A program made the translations under genes and the position numbers. Positions 1-8,904 of a stretch of 64,000 bases of DNA are shown piece by piece. Every line of letters starts with the position of its first letter. Positions within the stretch are counted from its first letter, which is position 1. Where the stretch lies: contig NZ_FOAG01000001.1 of assembly GCF_900109455.1 (NCBI RefSeq), positions 496,001 through 560,000 on the forward strand, written 5' to 3'. Under the pieces are notes generated by a model. That model saw only the letters and a list, made by a program, of their open reading frames with translations. It searched no databases and had not been told where the DNA came from. The DNA comes from Roseovarius azorensis. Lineage in GTDB: Bacteria; Pseudomonadota; Alphaproteobacteria; Rhodobacterales; Rhodobacteraceae.

Positions 1-262
1 GATGAAGATGCTGATCACCGAGAACGAACGCAAGGTGAGGCTCACCGAAAAGGAGACCAACATCCTGAAATTCCTCTATCGCGCCACCGAGGGTGTGGTG
101 CCGCGCGATATCCTGCTGCATGAGGTCTGGGGCTATAACGCGGGCGTGACAACCCATACGCTCGAAACCCATATCTACCGCCTGCGGCAGAAGATCGAAC
201 CCGATCCGGGCAACGCGCGCCTGCTGGTGACGGAATCGGGGGGGTATCGCCTTGTGGTTTAA
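1..262 (+). CDS. OmpR/PhoB-family response regulator, C-terminal part (5' truncated)
   Basis: Only the DNA-binding end of a two-component response regulator is present; the receiver domain lies outside the window because the frame is open to the left edge. The 86 visible residues form a winged helix: an LTEKETNILKFL segment early on, a recognition-helix region with THTLETHIYRLRQK, and the closing beta-hairpin ESGGYRLVV just before the TAA stop. This pattern is typical of OmpR/PhoB-type transcription factors. The partner kinase is not adjacent inside the window, and the target genes cannot be told. A terminator-like hairpin follows about 110 bases downstream. Confidence 0.9.
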   Translation, partial: MKMLITENERKVRLTEKETNILKFLYRATEGVVPRDILLHEVWGYNAGVTTHTLETHIYRLRQKIEPDPGNARLLVTESGGYRLVV

Positions 263-369
263 AGGACACGGTTGAGCGGCCTCGATCACAGCCCTATCCG
301 CGAGTCGCGATTATTCTGCTATCCTTATGAATATGTGCGGTTGACGCATGTACCTCCCTGTTGGACTGG

Positions 370-396
370 CCCCGGCATCGCGCCGGGGTCTTTTTC
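370..396 (+). terminator. Rho-independent terminator
   Basis: A perfect 7-bp stem (CCCCGGC / GCCGGGG) with a 5-base loop is followed by TCTTTTTC on the plus strand. It lies between the response regulator and the convergent binding-protein gene. The T-run suits termination of the rightward transcript; the stem could also serve the leftward one. Confidence 0.75.
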
Positions 397-408
397 GTCG
401 ATAAGGGC

Positions 409-1503
409 TTACTGCCCGCTCTTGACCGCTGTCCAGGCCCGCGTGCGTTGACGCAGCATGCGCGCGTCCACATCGAGATCGGGAAACAGCCGTGCACGGG
501 TTTCGGCATCGGGATAGATGCCCGGATCGGACAGGATGTCCGCCGCGACATGCGCCGCCGCCGCCCTGTTGGCATTGGCGAAATAGACCGTGTTGGTCAC
601 CTCGGCGATCACCTCGGGGCGCAGCATGTAATCGATGAAACGATAGGCGGCCTCTGTATTTTTCGCGTCATGCGGAATTGCCATGAGGTCGATCCACATC
701 AACGTGCCTTCGCGCGGGATGGCATAGGCGATCTCGACCATATTGCCTGCCTCGACCGCGCGCGCCTGTGCGATGCCGGCATCCCCGCTGTAGATCAGCG
801 CCACGCAGATATTGCCCGCCGCCAGATCGCCCGTGGCCCTCTGGTTGCTGAAATAGCGGATATGGGGTGCGGCGGCGCTCAGCAGGTCGCGGGCGCGCGC
901 CAGATCGTTCTCTTCGCCGGAATAGGGATTGGCCCCGAGATAGTTCAGCGTGACCGACAACATTTCGACCGGCGAATCGAGCACCGCGATGCCGCATCCC
1001 GCGAGTTTGCCGACGATCTCGGGATCGAAAAGCACGTCGAGCGTGTCCATCGGGTGATCACCCAGCCGTTCGGCGACCGACGCGACGTTATAGGCGATGC
1101 CGATGGTGCCCCAGGTATAGGGCACGCCCAGGTGCGATCCGCCCTCGACCCGGTTCAGGGCGGACAGCACCTCGGGGTCGAGATTGCCGTGGTTGGTCAG
1201 CCGCGCAGGGTCGATCGGCATCAACGCTCCGGCCCTGAACTGCCGCGCCGCGTTGGAGGCGGCGGGAAACACCACGTCATAGCCCGACCTGCCCGTGAGC
1301 ATCCGGGTTTCCAGCATTTCATTGGAGTCGAAATGATCGAGCGTCACGCGGATGCCGGTTTCGGCCTCGAAGTTGTTGATCGTGTCCGGCCCGAAATAAT
1401 CGGCCCAGTTGTAGATCGCCAGTTCCCCGGCCGGGGCCGCGCCTGCGGTCATTGCGCAAAGCGCCGCCGCCCGCAGGGTGCGGGTGAATCGGTTGGCTGT
1501 CAT
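409..1503 (-). CDS. PotD/PotF-type periplasmic polyamine-binding protein
   Basis: Extracellular solute-binding protein of the spermidine/putrescine ABC-transporter family, 364 residues, which matches PotF/PotD length. It begins with a Sec signal peptide (Arg-containing n-region, Ala-rich core, likely cut after Ala-Pro-Ala-Gly), and the mature protein opens with the family hallmark LAIYNWADYF. The ATG at 1503 is chosen because AGGGAG precedes it; the open frame continues upstream without such a site. It lies 41 bases downstream of the agmatinase gene on the same strand, so co-transcription is likely and the ligand is probably putrescine, agmatine or a related polyamine (inference). No permease or ATPase gene is nearby, so it must use a transporter encoded elsewhere or act in sensing. 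Confidence 0.85.
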   Translation of the reverse strand: MTANRFTRTLRAAALCAMTAGAAPAGELAIYNWADYFGPDTINNFEAETGIRVTLDHFDSNEMLETRMLTGRSGYDVVFPAASNAARQFRAGALMPIDPARLTNHGNLDPEVLSALNRVEGGSHLGVPYTWGTIGIAYNVASVAERLGDHPMDTLDVLFDPEIVGKLAGCGIAVLDSPVEMLSVTLNYLGANPYSGEENDLARARDLLSAAAPHIRYFSNQRATGDLAAGNICVALIYSGDAGIAQARAVEAGNMVEIAYAIPREGTLMWIDLMAIPHDAKNTEAAYRFIDYMLRPEVIAEVTNTVYFANANRAAAAHVAADILSDPGIYPDAETRARLFPDLDVDARMLRQRTRAWTAVKSGQ

Positions 1504-1544
1504 CGGTTTCTCCCTTGCTGCCGGTGTGATGCGCAGCCGCCCGT

Positions 1545-2507
1545 TTAGGCGGGGGCCGCCGCGTAGAGGCACAACAGGTCATTGGCCAGCGTTGCCGCCG
1601 CCAATGCGGTGATCTCTGCGGTGTCATAGGCCGGGGCCACCTCGACGATGTCCATACCGACGAGGCGGATCCCCTCCAGCCCGCGCAGGAATTCCTGTGC
1701 CTGCCAGGTGCTGAGCCCGCCAATCACCGGCGTGCCGGTGCCCGGTGCCGCCGAGGGGTCGAGCGCGTCGATGTCGAAGGTCAGATAGGTCTGGCTGTCG
1801 CCCACGATCTGCCGGACACGGGCGGCCACAGCCTCGGGCCCGCTGCGATGGAATTCGCGGGCGTCGATCACGTGGAACCCCAGCGGATCGGGGTTATGGG
1901 TGCGGATGCCCACCTGCACCGAACGGTCCGGCGCCACCAACCCCTCGCGCACCGCATGCCAGAGCATCGTGCCGTGGTCGATCCGACCCGGTTCGTCCTG
2001 CCATGTGTCGGAATGGGCGTCGATCTGGATCAGGCTGAGCGGTCCGTGCTTTTCGGCATGCGCCCTGAGCAGCGGGTAGGTGATGAAATGATCGCCGCCG
2101 ACCGACAGCAGGGCGGTGTCGGTGGCCAGCACCGTGCGCGCCGCCTCGGCGATGGCATCGGGGATCCGCGCCGGATAGCCGGGATCGAAGAAGCAGTCGC
2201 CGTAATCGACCACCGCCAGTTTCTCGTAGGGATCGAATGCCCATGGCCAGGGCGCCGACCAGGCGATATGCGCCGAGGCGGCACGCACCGCGCGCGGCCC
2301 CAGCCGCGCACCCGACCGCCCCGAGACGGTCAGATCGAACGGCACGCCCATCACCGCCACGTCGGCATCGGTCAGATCCTTGGTATAGCGCCGCCGCATG
2401 AAGCTGAGCGCGCCGGCATAGCTTGGCTCGGAAATGCTGCCGCGCGGGTCGCGCCGGGTAAAGGCAAGATCAGAGGCGACGGGGTTGACGCTGGTGGTAT
2501 CGGTCAT
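1545..2507 (-). CDS. speB: Agmatinase (ureohydrolase family)
   Basis: Predicted to hydrolyse agmatine to putrescine and urea in the cytoplasm. The 320-residue protein shows the three binuclear-manganese signatures of the arginase/agmatinase family: GGDHF near residue 138, IQIDAHSDTW near 161 and FDIDALDPSAAPGTG near 245. It is slightly longer than E. coli SpeB because of an N-terminal arm of about 30 residues. Other ureohydrolases such as guanidinobutyrase share these motifs, so the exact guanidino substrate is inferred. It leads a leftward unit with the polyamine-binding protein and is divergent from a LuxR-type regulator, with 93 bases between the two starts. Confidence 0.88.
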   Translation of the reverse strand: MTDTTSVNPVASDLAFTRRDPRGSISEPSYAGALSFMRRRYTKDLTDADVAVMGVPFDLTVSGRSGARLGPRAVRAASAHIAWSAPWPWAFDPYEKLAVVDYGDCFFDPGYPARIPDAIAEAARTVLATDTALLSVGGDHFITYPLLRAHAEKHGPLSLIQIDAHSDTWQDEPGRIDHGTMLWHAVREGLVAPDRSVQVGIRTHNPDPLGFHVIDAREFHRSGPEAVAARVRQIVGDSQTYLTFDIDALDPSAAPGTGTPVIGGLSTWQAQEFLRGLEGIRLVGMDIVEVAPAYDTAEITALAAATLANDLLCLYAAAPA

Positions 2508-2600
2508 CGGCGGTCCTTTCGGGGATGGTTCTGGTTGAAATCAGACGTTGCGGCGCAGGATGCGCATAACGTATAACGCTGTAAATTCATCCAAAGAGGT

Positions 2601-3398
2601 ATGTCTAAAGTGGTAGGCGACGCGACGCTGGCGGATTGGAACGCAGCGCTGGGCGATCTGATCGGGCAGATCGGACAGGAGGGATTTGCCCTGACGTTGC
2701 GCCGGGCGCTGTCGGTCTGCACTGGGTTCGAGTCGATGGTTGTCACCCGCTACCGCGGCACCTCTGAACCCGTCTGCCTGTTTCACGATCTCGACGACGT
2801 TCAGGCGGCGATCTCGGTGTCGTTCTACGCGACCGGGCCTTTCCTGCTGGATCCGTTCTATCTGGCCTGCCGCGAGGGGCGCACGCCGGGCGTCTGGCGG
2901 TTGCAGGATCTGGTTCCGCCGTCGTTCCTGCTGTCGGAATATTACCGGCGTTTCTATCGCCGGGTGCGCATCCGGGACGAACTGGGCCTGCTCTTGCCCG
3001 ACGGGGCGGAGGGCTGGATCATCCTGTCGCTGGCGCGCAGCCTGCGCAGCCCGGAGTTTGACGAAGCGGCCCTTGCATGCGTGCGCAGCGGTCTGCCGCC
3101 GCTGGCGGCCGCGATCCGGCGCCATTGGGGCAGGCCGGAGTCCGATGCCGATGCGCGACCGGGCCGGGCGCAGGATCTGCTGGGTTTTCTGGGGGCGGTC
3201 AGCCTCAGCCCGCGAGAGGCCGAGATCATCCATCTGGTGCTGCGCGGCCACTCCAGCCCGACCATCGCCGCCTCGCTGGGGCTGGCTGAGGGCACGGTCA
3301 AGGTGCATCGCCGCAACGCCTATGCAAAGCTGGGCATATCCTCGCAAGGCGAACTCTTCTCGATGGCGACGCGCTATCTGGTCTCGGATACAGACTGA
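2601..3398 (+). CDS. LuxR-type helix-turn-helix transcriptional regulator
   Basis: A 265-residue regulator with an unassigned N-terminal domain of about 180 residues and a C-terminal GerE/LuxR DNA-binding domain (LSPREAEIIHLVLRG, then GLAEGTVKVHRRNAYAKL). The N-terminus does not obviously match an acyl-homoserine-lactone pocket or a phospho-receiver, so the signal is unknown. The ATG at 2601 follows AAAGAGGT. It is divergent from the agmatinase/PotF-like unit, the usual arrangement for a regulator of its neighbour; control by a polyamine or arginine-derived signal is plausible but inferred. Confidence 0.85.
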   Translation: MSKVVGDATLADWNAALGDLIGQIGQEGFALTLRRALSVCTGFESMVVTRYRGTSEPVCLFHDLDDVQAAISVSFYATGPFLLDPFYLACREGRTPGVWRLQDLVPPSFLLSEYYRRFYRRVRIRDELGLLLPDGAEGWIILSLARSLRSPEFDEAALACVRSGLPPLAAAIRRHWGRPESDADARPGRAQDLLGFLGAVSLSPREAEIIHLVLRGHSSPTIAASLGLAEGTVKVHRRNAYAKLGISSQGELFSMATRYLVSDTD

Positions 3399-3419
3399 GT
3401 CATCCGTTGCCCTGCGGTT

Positions 3420-3758
3420 TCAGCCGTTGGCGCAGGAAATGCAGCGCGTCGCCGCCGGATCGAGCGCCAGCCGCCCCTCGGCAATGGCTTCGCCGCAATC
3501 CTCGCAATATCCGTATTCGCCTTCATCCAACCGCGCCAGCGCAGCAATCAGCCGCCTGCGCTGTGCCTGCCGCCGGGCATGCCCCGCCTTGGCCATTTCC
3601 TGATTCTGCAGGGCGTCCATCCGGCTGAGACGTCCGATCGCCTGCTGGTCAAGCTCTACCGTCGCCTGGCCGTCGCGTCCGCGCGTATCCTCGGCATCGA
3701 GACCGGCCAGCAGCGCCTCGATCTGCGTCCGGAACCGGGCCTGTGCCGTGTCATTCAT
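3420..3758 (-). CDS. TraR/DksA-type C4 zinc-finger protein
   Basis: A 112-residue member of the DksA/TraR family. The N-terminal two thirds are helical and polar, as in the DksA coiled coil, and the C-terminus carries a complete CEDC...CISC zinc finger. Family members bind the RNA polymerase secondary channel. The ATG at 3758 is preferred over an in-frame GTG at 3779 because GGGAG lies about 10 bases upstream of the ATG. It converges on the LuxR gene with only 21 bases between stops. A second family member, the canonical DksA, lies at 60132 and lacks the intact finger. Confidence 0.85.
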   Translation of the reverse strand: MNDTAQARFRTQIEALLAGLDAEDTRGRDGQATVELDQQAIGRLSRMDALQNQEMAKAGHARRQAQRRRLIAALARLDEGEYGYCEDCGEAIAEGRLALDPAATRCISCANG

Positions 3759-3843
3759 TTTGATGATGCTCCCGATCACCGCTTGGCATTTTACCCTCTC
3801 TGCCTATCTGTTATACTCGATCCGATCCAGAGGAGCATGACCC

Positions 3844-4671
3844 GTGGCGCATACACGAACAAAACTGGCCGAACTTGATCCGGTCTGGGCGCAGATCGCC
3901 CAGGAAGCCAAGGCCGCAATCTCCGACGAGCCGCTTCTGGGCGGTCTCATTCATTCCAGCGTTCTGCATCACGGGACGTTCGAATCGGCGCTGGCCTACA
4001 GGATTTCGCTGAAACTCGCCTCGAACGAGATGCCCGAACAGATCCTGCGTGAAATCTGTGACAAGGCACTGGCCAGCGATCCCGAGATCGGACGGGCCGC
4101 GCGCGCCGATATCGTGGCGGTCAACGACCGCGACCCGGCTTGTGACCGTTTCATCCTGCCGCTGCTGTTTTTCAAGGGTTTTCAGGCGATCCAGGCCTAT
4201 CGCATCGCGCATTGGCTCTGGGTCAGCGGGCGCCGCGATCTGGCGCGGTTCTTCCAGATGCGTTGCTCCGAGGTCTTCGGCGTCGATATTCACCCCGCCG
4301 CACGGATCGGCAAGGGCATCATGATCGATCACGCCCATTCCATCGTCATCGGCGAGACGGCGGTGGTGGGGGACAATGTCTCGATGCTTCATTCGGTGAC
4401 GTTGGGCGGCACCGGCAAGGAAGAAGAGGACCGCCACCCCAAGATCGGCAATGGCGTGCTGATCGGGGCTGGGGCCAAGGTGCTGGGTAATATCCGGGTC
4501 GGCAACTGCAGCCGCATCGCGGCGGGATCGGTCGTGCTGCAGGAGGTGCCGCCCTGCAAGACGGTCGCCGGCGTGCCGGCAAAGATCGTCGGTGAGGCGG
4601 GATGCGATCAGCCGTCGGTCAGCATGGATCAGCTTTTGGGTGTGCGCGGCGCGGCGGAAGAGAGCGATTGA
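3844..4671 (+). CDS. cysE: Serine O-acetyltransferase
   Basis: Catalyses acetyl-CoA + L-serine to O-acetylserine, the committed step of cysteine synthesis. The 275-residue protein has the CysE layout: an N-terminal helical domain to about residue 140, then left-handed beta-helix hexapeptide repeats (DIHPAARIGKGIMIDH, ...VIGETAVVGDNV) with the catalytic His in the DHAHS segment and the HSVTLGGTGK loop. The start is a GTG at 3844 with GAGGAG eight bases upstream; a nearer ATG at 3837 is out of frame and opens only a 13-codon ORF. A DUF486 gene follows six bases after the stop, so the two are probably one transcript. Confidence 0.93.
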   Translation: MAHTRTKLAELDPVWAQIAQEAKAAISDEPLLGGLIHSSVLHHGTFESALAYRISLKLASNEMPEQILREICDKALASDPEIGRAARADIVAVNDRDPACDRFILPLLFFKGFQAIQAYRIAHWLWVSGRRDLARFFQMRCSEVFGVDIHPAARIGKGIMIDHAHSIVIGETAVVGDNVSMLHSVTLGGTGKEEEDRHPKIGNGVLIGAGAKVLGNIRVGNCSRIAAGSVVLQEVPPCKTVAGVPAKIVGEAGCDQPSVSMDQLLGVRGAAEESD

Positions 4672-4676
4672 CCTGA

Positions 4677-5030
4677 ATGGGCAGCCTCTGGCTGTGGCTC
4701 GCGCCGGTCGTCCTGCTGAGCATTTCCAACATCTTCATGACCTTCGCGTGGTATGGGCATCTGAAATTTCCCCATGTCGCGCTCTGGGCCGTGGTGCTGA
4801 TCAGCTGGGGCATCGCGCTGATCGAATACATGCTCGCGGTGCCGGCCAACCGGCTGGGCCACCGGGTCTATTCGGCGGCGGAACTCAAGACCATGCAGGA
4901 GGTGATCACGCTGGTGGTCTTTGCCGGGTTTTCGGTGATGTGGCTAAAAGAGCCGATCACCTGGAACCATGCGCTCGGGTTCTCGCTGATCGCGGCGGGG
5001 GCATTCGTGATCTTTCGCGCGCCGTTGTGA
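4677..5030 (+). CDS. DUF486/DMT-like small membrane protein
   Basis: A 117-residue inner-membrane protein with about four hydrophobic helices, matching the DUF486 family, a relative of drug/metabolite transporters. Recognisable features are an N-terminal LLSISNIFMTFAWYGHLK helix and a WGIALIEY segment in the second helix. No substrate is established for the family. It starts six bases after cysE and probably shares its promoter; I see no sequence evidence that it exports a cysteine precursor. Confidence 0.8.
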   Translation: MGSLWLWLAPVVLLSISNIFMTFAWYGHLKFPHVALWAVVLISWGIALIEYMLAVPANRLGHRVYSAAELKTMQEVITLVVFAGFSVMWLKEPITWNHALGFSLIAAGAFVIFRAPL

Positions 5031-5113
5031 GGGAGGCTTGGTACGGCGCGGCCTTGCGCCTGCCAATCGCGCGGCACCTCGCCCGGTGATCGACCGCATC
5101 TTCAGGCCAAATC

Positions 5114-5134
5114 GCCCCGGCCAAACGCCGGGGC
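5114..5134. terminator. GC-rich hairpin between convergent genes
   Basis: A perfect 8-bp stem GCCCCGGC / GCCGGGGC with a 5-base loop lies between the DUF486 gene and pdhC, which converge. It lacks a clear T-run on either strand, so the terminator call rests on position and stem strength. Confidence 0.5.
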
Positions 5135-5141
5135 ATGAGGA

Positions 5142-6458
5142 TCAGGCCAGCATCACCATCGGGTTTTCGAGGTTTCCGACGATCTGCTCCAACAGCTGCG
5201 CACCGAGCGCGCCGTCGATCACCCGGTGATCCACGCTCAGCGTGACCGACATGACCGTGGCCACCGTCAGCTCGCCATCCTTGCCGACCACCGGCTTTTT
5301 CAGCCCCGCGCCCACGGCGAGGATCGCGCCATGCGGCGGGTTGATCACCGCGTCGAAATTCTCGATCCCGAACATGCCGAGGTTGGAAATGGCGAATGTC
5401 CCGCCCTGATATTCCTGCGGCGCGAGCTTGCGGTCGCGGGCGCGTTTGGCGAGGTCCTTCATCTCGGACGAGAGTGCCGAGAGCGATTTCATTTCCGCAT
5501 CCCTGAGCACGGGCGTGAACAGCCCGCCCTCGATGGCCACGGCCACCGCCACATCCGACGGCTTGAGCCGCAGCACCTTGTCGCCCGCCCAGACGGCATT
5601 GGCGTCCGGCACCGCCTGAAGGGCAAGCGCGCAGGCCTTGATGATGAAATCGTTGACGCTGAGTTTCACACCGCGCGATTCAAGCTGCGCGTTCAGTTCG
5701 GCGCGGAATTTCATCAGCGCGTCCAGACGGATTTCGCGGCGCAGGTAGAAATGCGGCACGGTCTGCTTGGCCTCGGTGAGGCGCGCGGCGATGGTCTTGC
5801 GCATCCCGTCTAGCTTGACCTCTTCGTAATCGCGGCCCTGATACATGGCGGCGACCGCATCCGCGGAGGGGCCGGCGGGCGCCGCCGCCGGGGCAGGGGC
5901 CTTGTCGGCAGGTTTTGCGGCGTCCCTGGCAGGGGCGGCAGAGGGCTTGGCCCCCTCGACATCCGCCTTGACGATCCGGCCATGCGGACCGGAACCCTTG
6001 ATCCGCGTGAGATCAAGGCCCTTGTCTGCCGCGATCCGGCGGGCGAGCGGCGAAGCGAAAACGCGGCCACCATCGGCGGATTTAGGCGCGGCGGGGGCCT
6101 CGGACGTGCCCGATGCTGGACCTTGTGACGATTTTCCCTCGGTGGCTTTGGCAGCCTGAGGCTCTGGCTCGGGGGCCGGGGCGCTCGCATCGCTCGCGAT
6201 ATCCTCGGCGCTCTCGCCCTCTTCCAGCATGACCGCGATGGGGGTGTTGACCTTGACCCCTTCGGTGCCTTCGGCCACCAGAATCTTGCCGACAACACCC
6301 TCATCCACCGCCTCGAATTCCATCGTGGCCTTGTCGGTCTCGATCTCGGCCAGAAGGTCGCCCGCCGCGACGGTGTCACCCTCCTTGACCAGCCATTTCG
6401 CAAGCGTGCCCTCTTCCATGGTGGGCGAGAGGGCGGGCATCAGGATTTCGGTTGGCAT
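5142..6458 (-). CDS. pdhC: Pyruvate dehydrogenase E2 (dihydrolipoamide acetyltransferase)
   Basis: Core of the pyruvate dehydrogenase complex; moves the acetyl group from lipoamide to CoA. The 438 residues show one N-terminal lipoyl domain with lipoylated Lys43 in [10 protein letters not shown], an Ala/Pro-rich linker, a peripheral subunit-binding domain ([24 protein letters not shown]) and a C-terminal acyltransferase domain ending in DHRVIDG with catalytic His411 and Asp415. It is the last gene of pdhABC, 12 bases after pdhB. E3 is not adjacent and must be encoded elsewhere. Confidence 0.95.
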   Translation of the reverse strand: MPTEILMPALSPTMEEGTLAKWLVKEGDTVAAGDLLAEIETDKATMEFEAVDEGVVGKILVAEGTEGVKVNTPIAVMLEEGESAEDIASDASAPAPEPEPQAAKATEGKSSQGPASGTSEAPAAPKSADGGRVFASPLARRIAADKGLDLTRIKGSGPHGRIVKADVEGAKPSAAPARDAAKPADKAPAPAAAPAGPSADAVAAMYQGRDYEEVKLDGMRKTIAARLTEAKQTVPHFYLRREIRLDALMKFRAELNAQLESRGVKLSVNDFIIKACALALQAVPDANAVWAGDKVLRLKPSDVAVAVAIEGGLFTPVLRDAEMKSLSALSSEMKDLAKRARDRKLAPQEYQGGTFAISNLGMFGIENFDAVINPPHGAILAVGAGLKKPVVGKDGELTVATVMSVTLSVDHRVIDGALGAQLLEQIVGNLENPMVMLA

Positions 6459-6470
6459 CGCGTCTCTCCC

Positions 6471-7847
6471 TCAGCGATAGGTCACTTGGCGCACGGCGTC
6501 GATCACCTCGGCGGTCGAGGTCAGCGCCAGCTTTTCGAGATTGGCGGCATAGGGCATCGGCACGTCCTTGCCGGTGCAGTTGATGACCGGCGCATCGAGA
6601 TAGTCGAAGGCCTTTTGCATCAGCACCGCCGAAATGTGGTTGCCGATCGAGGCCACCGGCCAGCCCTCTTCAACCGTCACGCAGCGGTTGGTCTTCATCA
6701 CGCTGGCGATCACCGTGTCGGTATCCATCGGGCGCAGGGTGCGCAGGTCGATCAACTCGGCGCTGATCCCATCCTCGGCCAGCTTGTCCGCCGCCTCCAG
6801 CGCATAGGTCATGCCGATGCCAAAGCTGACGATGGTGACATCCGTGCCCTCGCGCCAGATCTTCGCCTTGCCGAAGGGGATGGTGAAATCATCCATCTTG
6901 GGCACCTCGAACGAGCGGCCATAGAGGATCTCGTTCTCAAGGAACACCACCGGGTTCGGGTCGCGGATCGCGGTCTTGAGCAGACCCTTGGCGCAGGCAG
7001 CCGAATAGGGCTGAACCACGCGCAGGCCGGGCACCTGCGCATACCATGCCGCGTAATCCTGGCTGTGCTGTGCGCCGACCCGCGCCGCGGCGCCGTTCGG
7101 ACCACGGAACACGATGGGGCTGCCCATCTGCCCGCCTGACATGTAGAGCGTCTTGGCGGCGGAGTTGATGATCTGGTCGATCGCCTGCATGGCAAAATTC
7201 CAGGTCATGAATTCCACGATCGGGCGCAGCCCCCCCCATGAGGCCCCGACACCGATCCCGGCAAAGCCATGTTCGGTGATCGGCGTGTCGATCACGCGCT
7301 TCGCGCCGAATTCATCCAGAAGGTTCTGGGTGATCTTGTAGGCGCCCTGATATTCGGCGACCTCCTCGCCCATGATGAAGACCGTCTCGTCGCGGCGCAT
7401 TTCCTCGGCCATGGCGGAATTCAGCGCCTCGCGCACCGTCATGGTCTGCATTTCGGTGCCCTCGGGCCAGTCGGGGCTGGTGTCGGCCTTGGGCGCCTCG
7501 GGGGCCTTTGCGGCGGCGGGGGTTGATTTGGGTTCTGTCGGGGTGCTGGCTTTTTGGGGCGCTGGCTCGCGGGCCGGGGCGGCGTCGACGTCATCCGCGC
7601 TTTCGCCTTCCTCCAGCATCATGGCGATGGGGGTGTTGACCTTGACCCCCTCGGTGCCCTCGGCGATCAGGATCCTGCCGATCACGCCTTCATCGACCGC
7701 CTCGAATTCCATCGTCGCCTTGTCGGTCTCGATCTCGGCCAGGATATCGCCGCTCTTGACGGTGTCACCCTCCTTGACCAGCCATTTCGCAAGCGTGCCT
7801 TCTTCCATGGTGGGGGAGAGGGCGGGCATCAGGATTTCGGTTGCCAT
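6471..7847 (-). CDS. pdhB: Pyruvate dehydrogenase E1 beta with N-terminal lipoyl domain
   Basis: Beta subunit of the thiamine-diphosphate-dependent E1. The 458-residue chain is about 130 residues longer than a bare E1-beta because residues 1-80 form a lipoyl domain nearly identical to that of the adjacent E2 (Lys43 in [10 protein letters not shown]), followed by an Ala/Pro/Lys linker. The E1-beta part starts near [14 protein letters not shown] and contains [20 protein letters not shown] and the C-terminal transketolase-type domain. A lipoylated E1-beta is known in alphaproteobacteria. It sits 15 bases after pdhA and 12 before pdhC. Confidence 0.95.
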   Translation of the reverse strand: MATEILMPALSPTMEEGTLAKWLVKEGDTVKSGDILAEIETDKATMEFEAVDEGVIGRILIAEGTEGVKVNTPIAMMLEEGESADDVDAAPAREPAPQKASTPTEPKSTPAAAKAPEAPKADTSPDWPEGTEMQTMTVREALNSAMAEEMRRDETVFIMGEEVAEYQGAYKITQNLLDEFGAKRVIDTPITEHGFAGIGVGASWGGLRPIVEFMTWNFAMQAIDQIINSAAKTLYMSGGQMGSPIVFRGPNGAAARVGAQHSQDYAAWYAQVPGLRVVQPYSAACAKGLLKTAIRDPNPVVFLENEILYGRSFEVPKMDDFTIPFGKAKIWREGTDVTIVSFGIGMTYALEAADKLAEDGISAELIDLRTLRPMDTDTVIASVMKTNRCVTVEEGWPVASIGNHISAVLMQKAFDYLDAPVINCTGKDVPMPYAANLEKLALTSTAEVIDAVRQVTYR

Positions 7848-7862
7848 TGTCGTCTCTCCTCT

Positions 7863-8873
7863 TCAGGCGTTCTGCGGCGCCACGTCGGCGATGATGTCGG
7901 TCCAGAGTTCATCCACGGCAGGCTCGGGGCTTTCCTTGGCGAACTCGGCGCTGGCGTTGACGATTTCCTTGATCTCCCTGTCGATCGCCTTGAGGTCATC
8001 CTCGCTCGCATGGCCGCCGGAAATCAGCAATTCGCGCACATGTTCGATGGCGTCCTTCTCCTCGCGCATCTTCTGCACCTCCTCGCGGGTGCGGTATTTG
8101 GCGGGGTCGGACATCGAGTGGCCGCGATAGCGATAGGTCTTGATTTCCAGGATATATGGCCCCTTGCCCTCGCGGCAGTGCGCGACGGCCTTGTCGCCCG
8201 CCTCCTTGACGGCCAGCACGTCCATGCCATCGACCGCCTCGCCGGGAATGCCGAATGCCTGCCCGCGCGTGTAGATGTCGGGCGAGGAGGTCGAGCGTTT
8301 CTGCGAGGTTCCCATCGCATACTGGTTGTTCTCGATCACGAAAATCACCGGCAGCGCCCAGAGGGCCGCCATGTTGAAGGTCTCGTAGACCTGCCCCTGA
8401 TTGGCGGCCCCGTCGCCGAAATAGGTAAAGGTCACGCGATCGTTGCCCAGATACTTGTCTGCAAAGGCCAGCCCGGCGCCCAGCGGCACGTTGGCGCCCA
8501 CGATGCCGTGACCGCCGTAGAACCGCTTTTCGGTCGAGAACATGTGCATCGAACCGCCTTTGCCGCGGCTGTACCCGCCCTCGCGGCCCGTCAGTTCGGC
8601 CATGACGCCGTTGGGATCCATGCCGCAGGCCAGCATGTGACCGTGATCGCGGTAGGTGGTGATGCGCCGGTCGCCTTCGTCCGCAGCGGCTTCGAGCCCG
8701 ACGACGACGGCCTCCTGCCCGATGTAGAGGTGACAGAACCCGCCGATCAGACCCATCCCGTAAAGCTGCCCGGCCTTTTCCTCGAATCGCCGGATGAGCA
8801 GCATGTCACGGTAATATTTGCTGAGGTCATCGGCGGAAATATTTGATTTTTTTGTGCTTTTCCGGGCAACCAT
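7863..8873 (-). CDS. pdhA: Pyruvate dehydrogenase E1 alpha
   Basis: Catalytic alpha subunit of E1, which decarboxylates pyruvate with thiamine diphosphate. The 336-residue protein has the TPP-binding motif beginning GDGAANQG and ending in ENN about 30 residues later, plus the YRYRGHSMSDP loop that carries the regulatory serines in eukaryotic homologues. The ATG at 8873 is chosen because AAGGAG lies 10 bases upstream; the longer open frame would put 73 unrelated residues in front. First gene of pdhABC; its promoter region holds a perfect inverted repeat. Confidence 0.95.
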   Translation of the reverse strand: MVARKSTKKSNISADDLSKYYRDMLLIRRFEEKAGQLYGMGLIGGFCHLYIGQEAVVVGLEAAADEGDRRITTYRDHGHMLACGMDPNGVMAELTGREGGYSRGKGGSMHMFSTEKRFYGGHGIVGANVPLGAGLAFADKYLGNDRVTFTYFGDGAANQGQVYETFNMAALWALPVIFVIENNQYAMGTSQKRSTSSPDIYTRGQAFGIPGEAVDGMDVLAVKEAGDKAVAHCREGKGPYILEIKTYRYRGHSMSDPAKYRTREEVQKMREEKDAIEHVRELLISGGHASEDDLKAIDREIKEIVNASAEFAKESPEPAVDELWTDIIADVAPQNA

Positions 8874-8904
8874 GGGCGAGCGACTCCTTGTTGGTCCTTG
8901 TTGG

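Noticed and set aside
361..1548. 395-codon open frame on the plus strand opposite the polyamine-binding protein
   Set aside because: His/Arg/Gly-rich antisense shadow typical of high-GC DNA; the minus-strand protein has a signal peptide and clear family motifs.
3837..3878. 13-codon ORF starting at ATG 3837, overlapping the cysE start
   Set aside because: Its ATG is one base from the ribosome-binding site that correctly spaces the cysE GTG, so it is unlikely to be translated.
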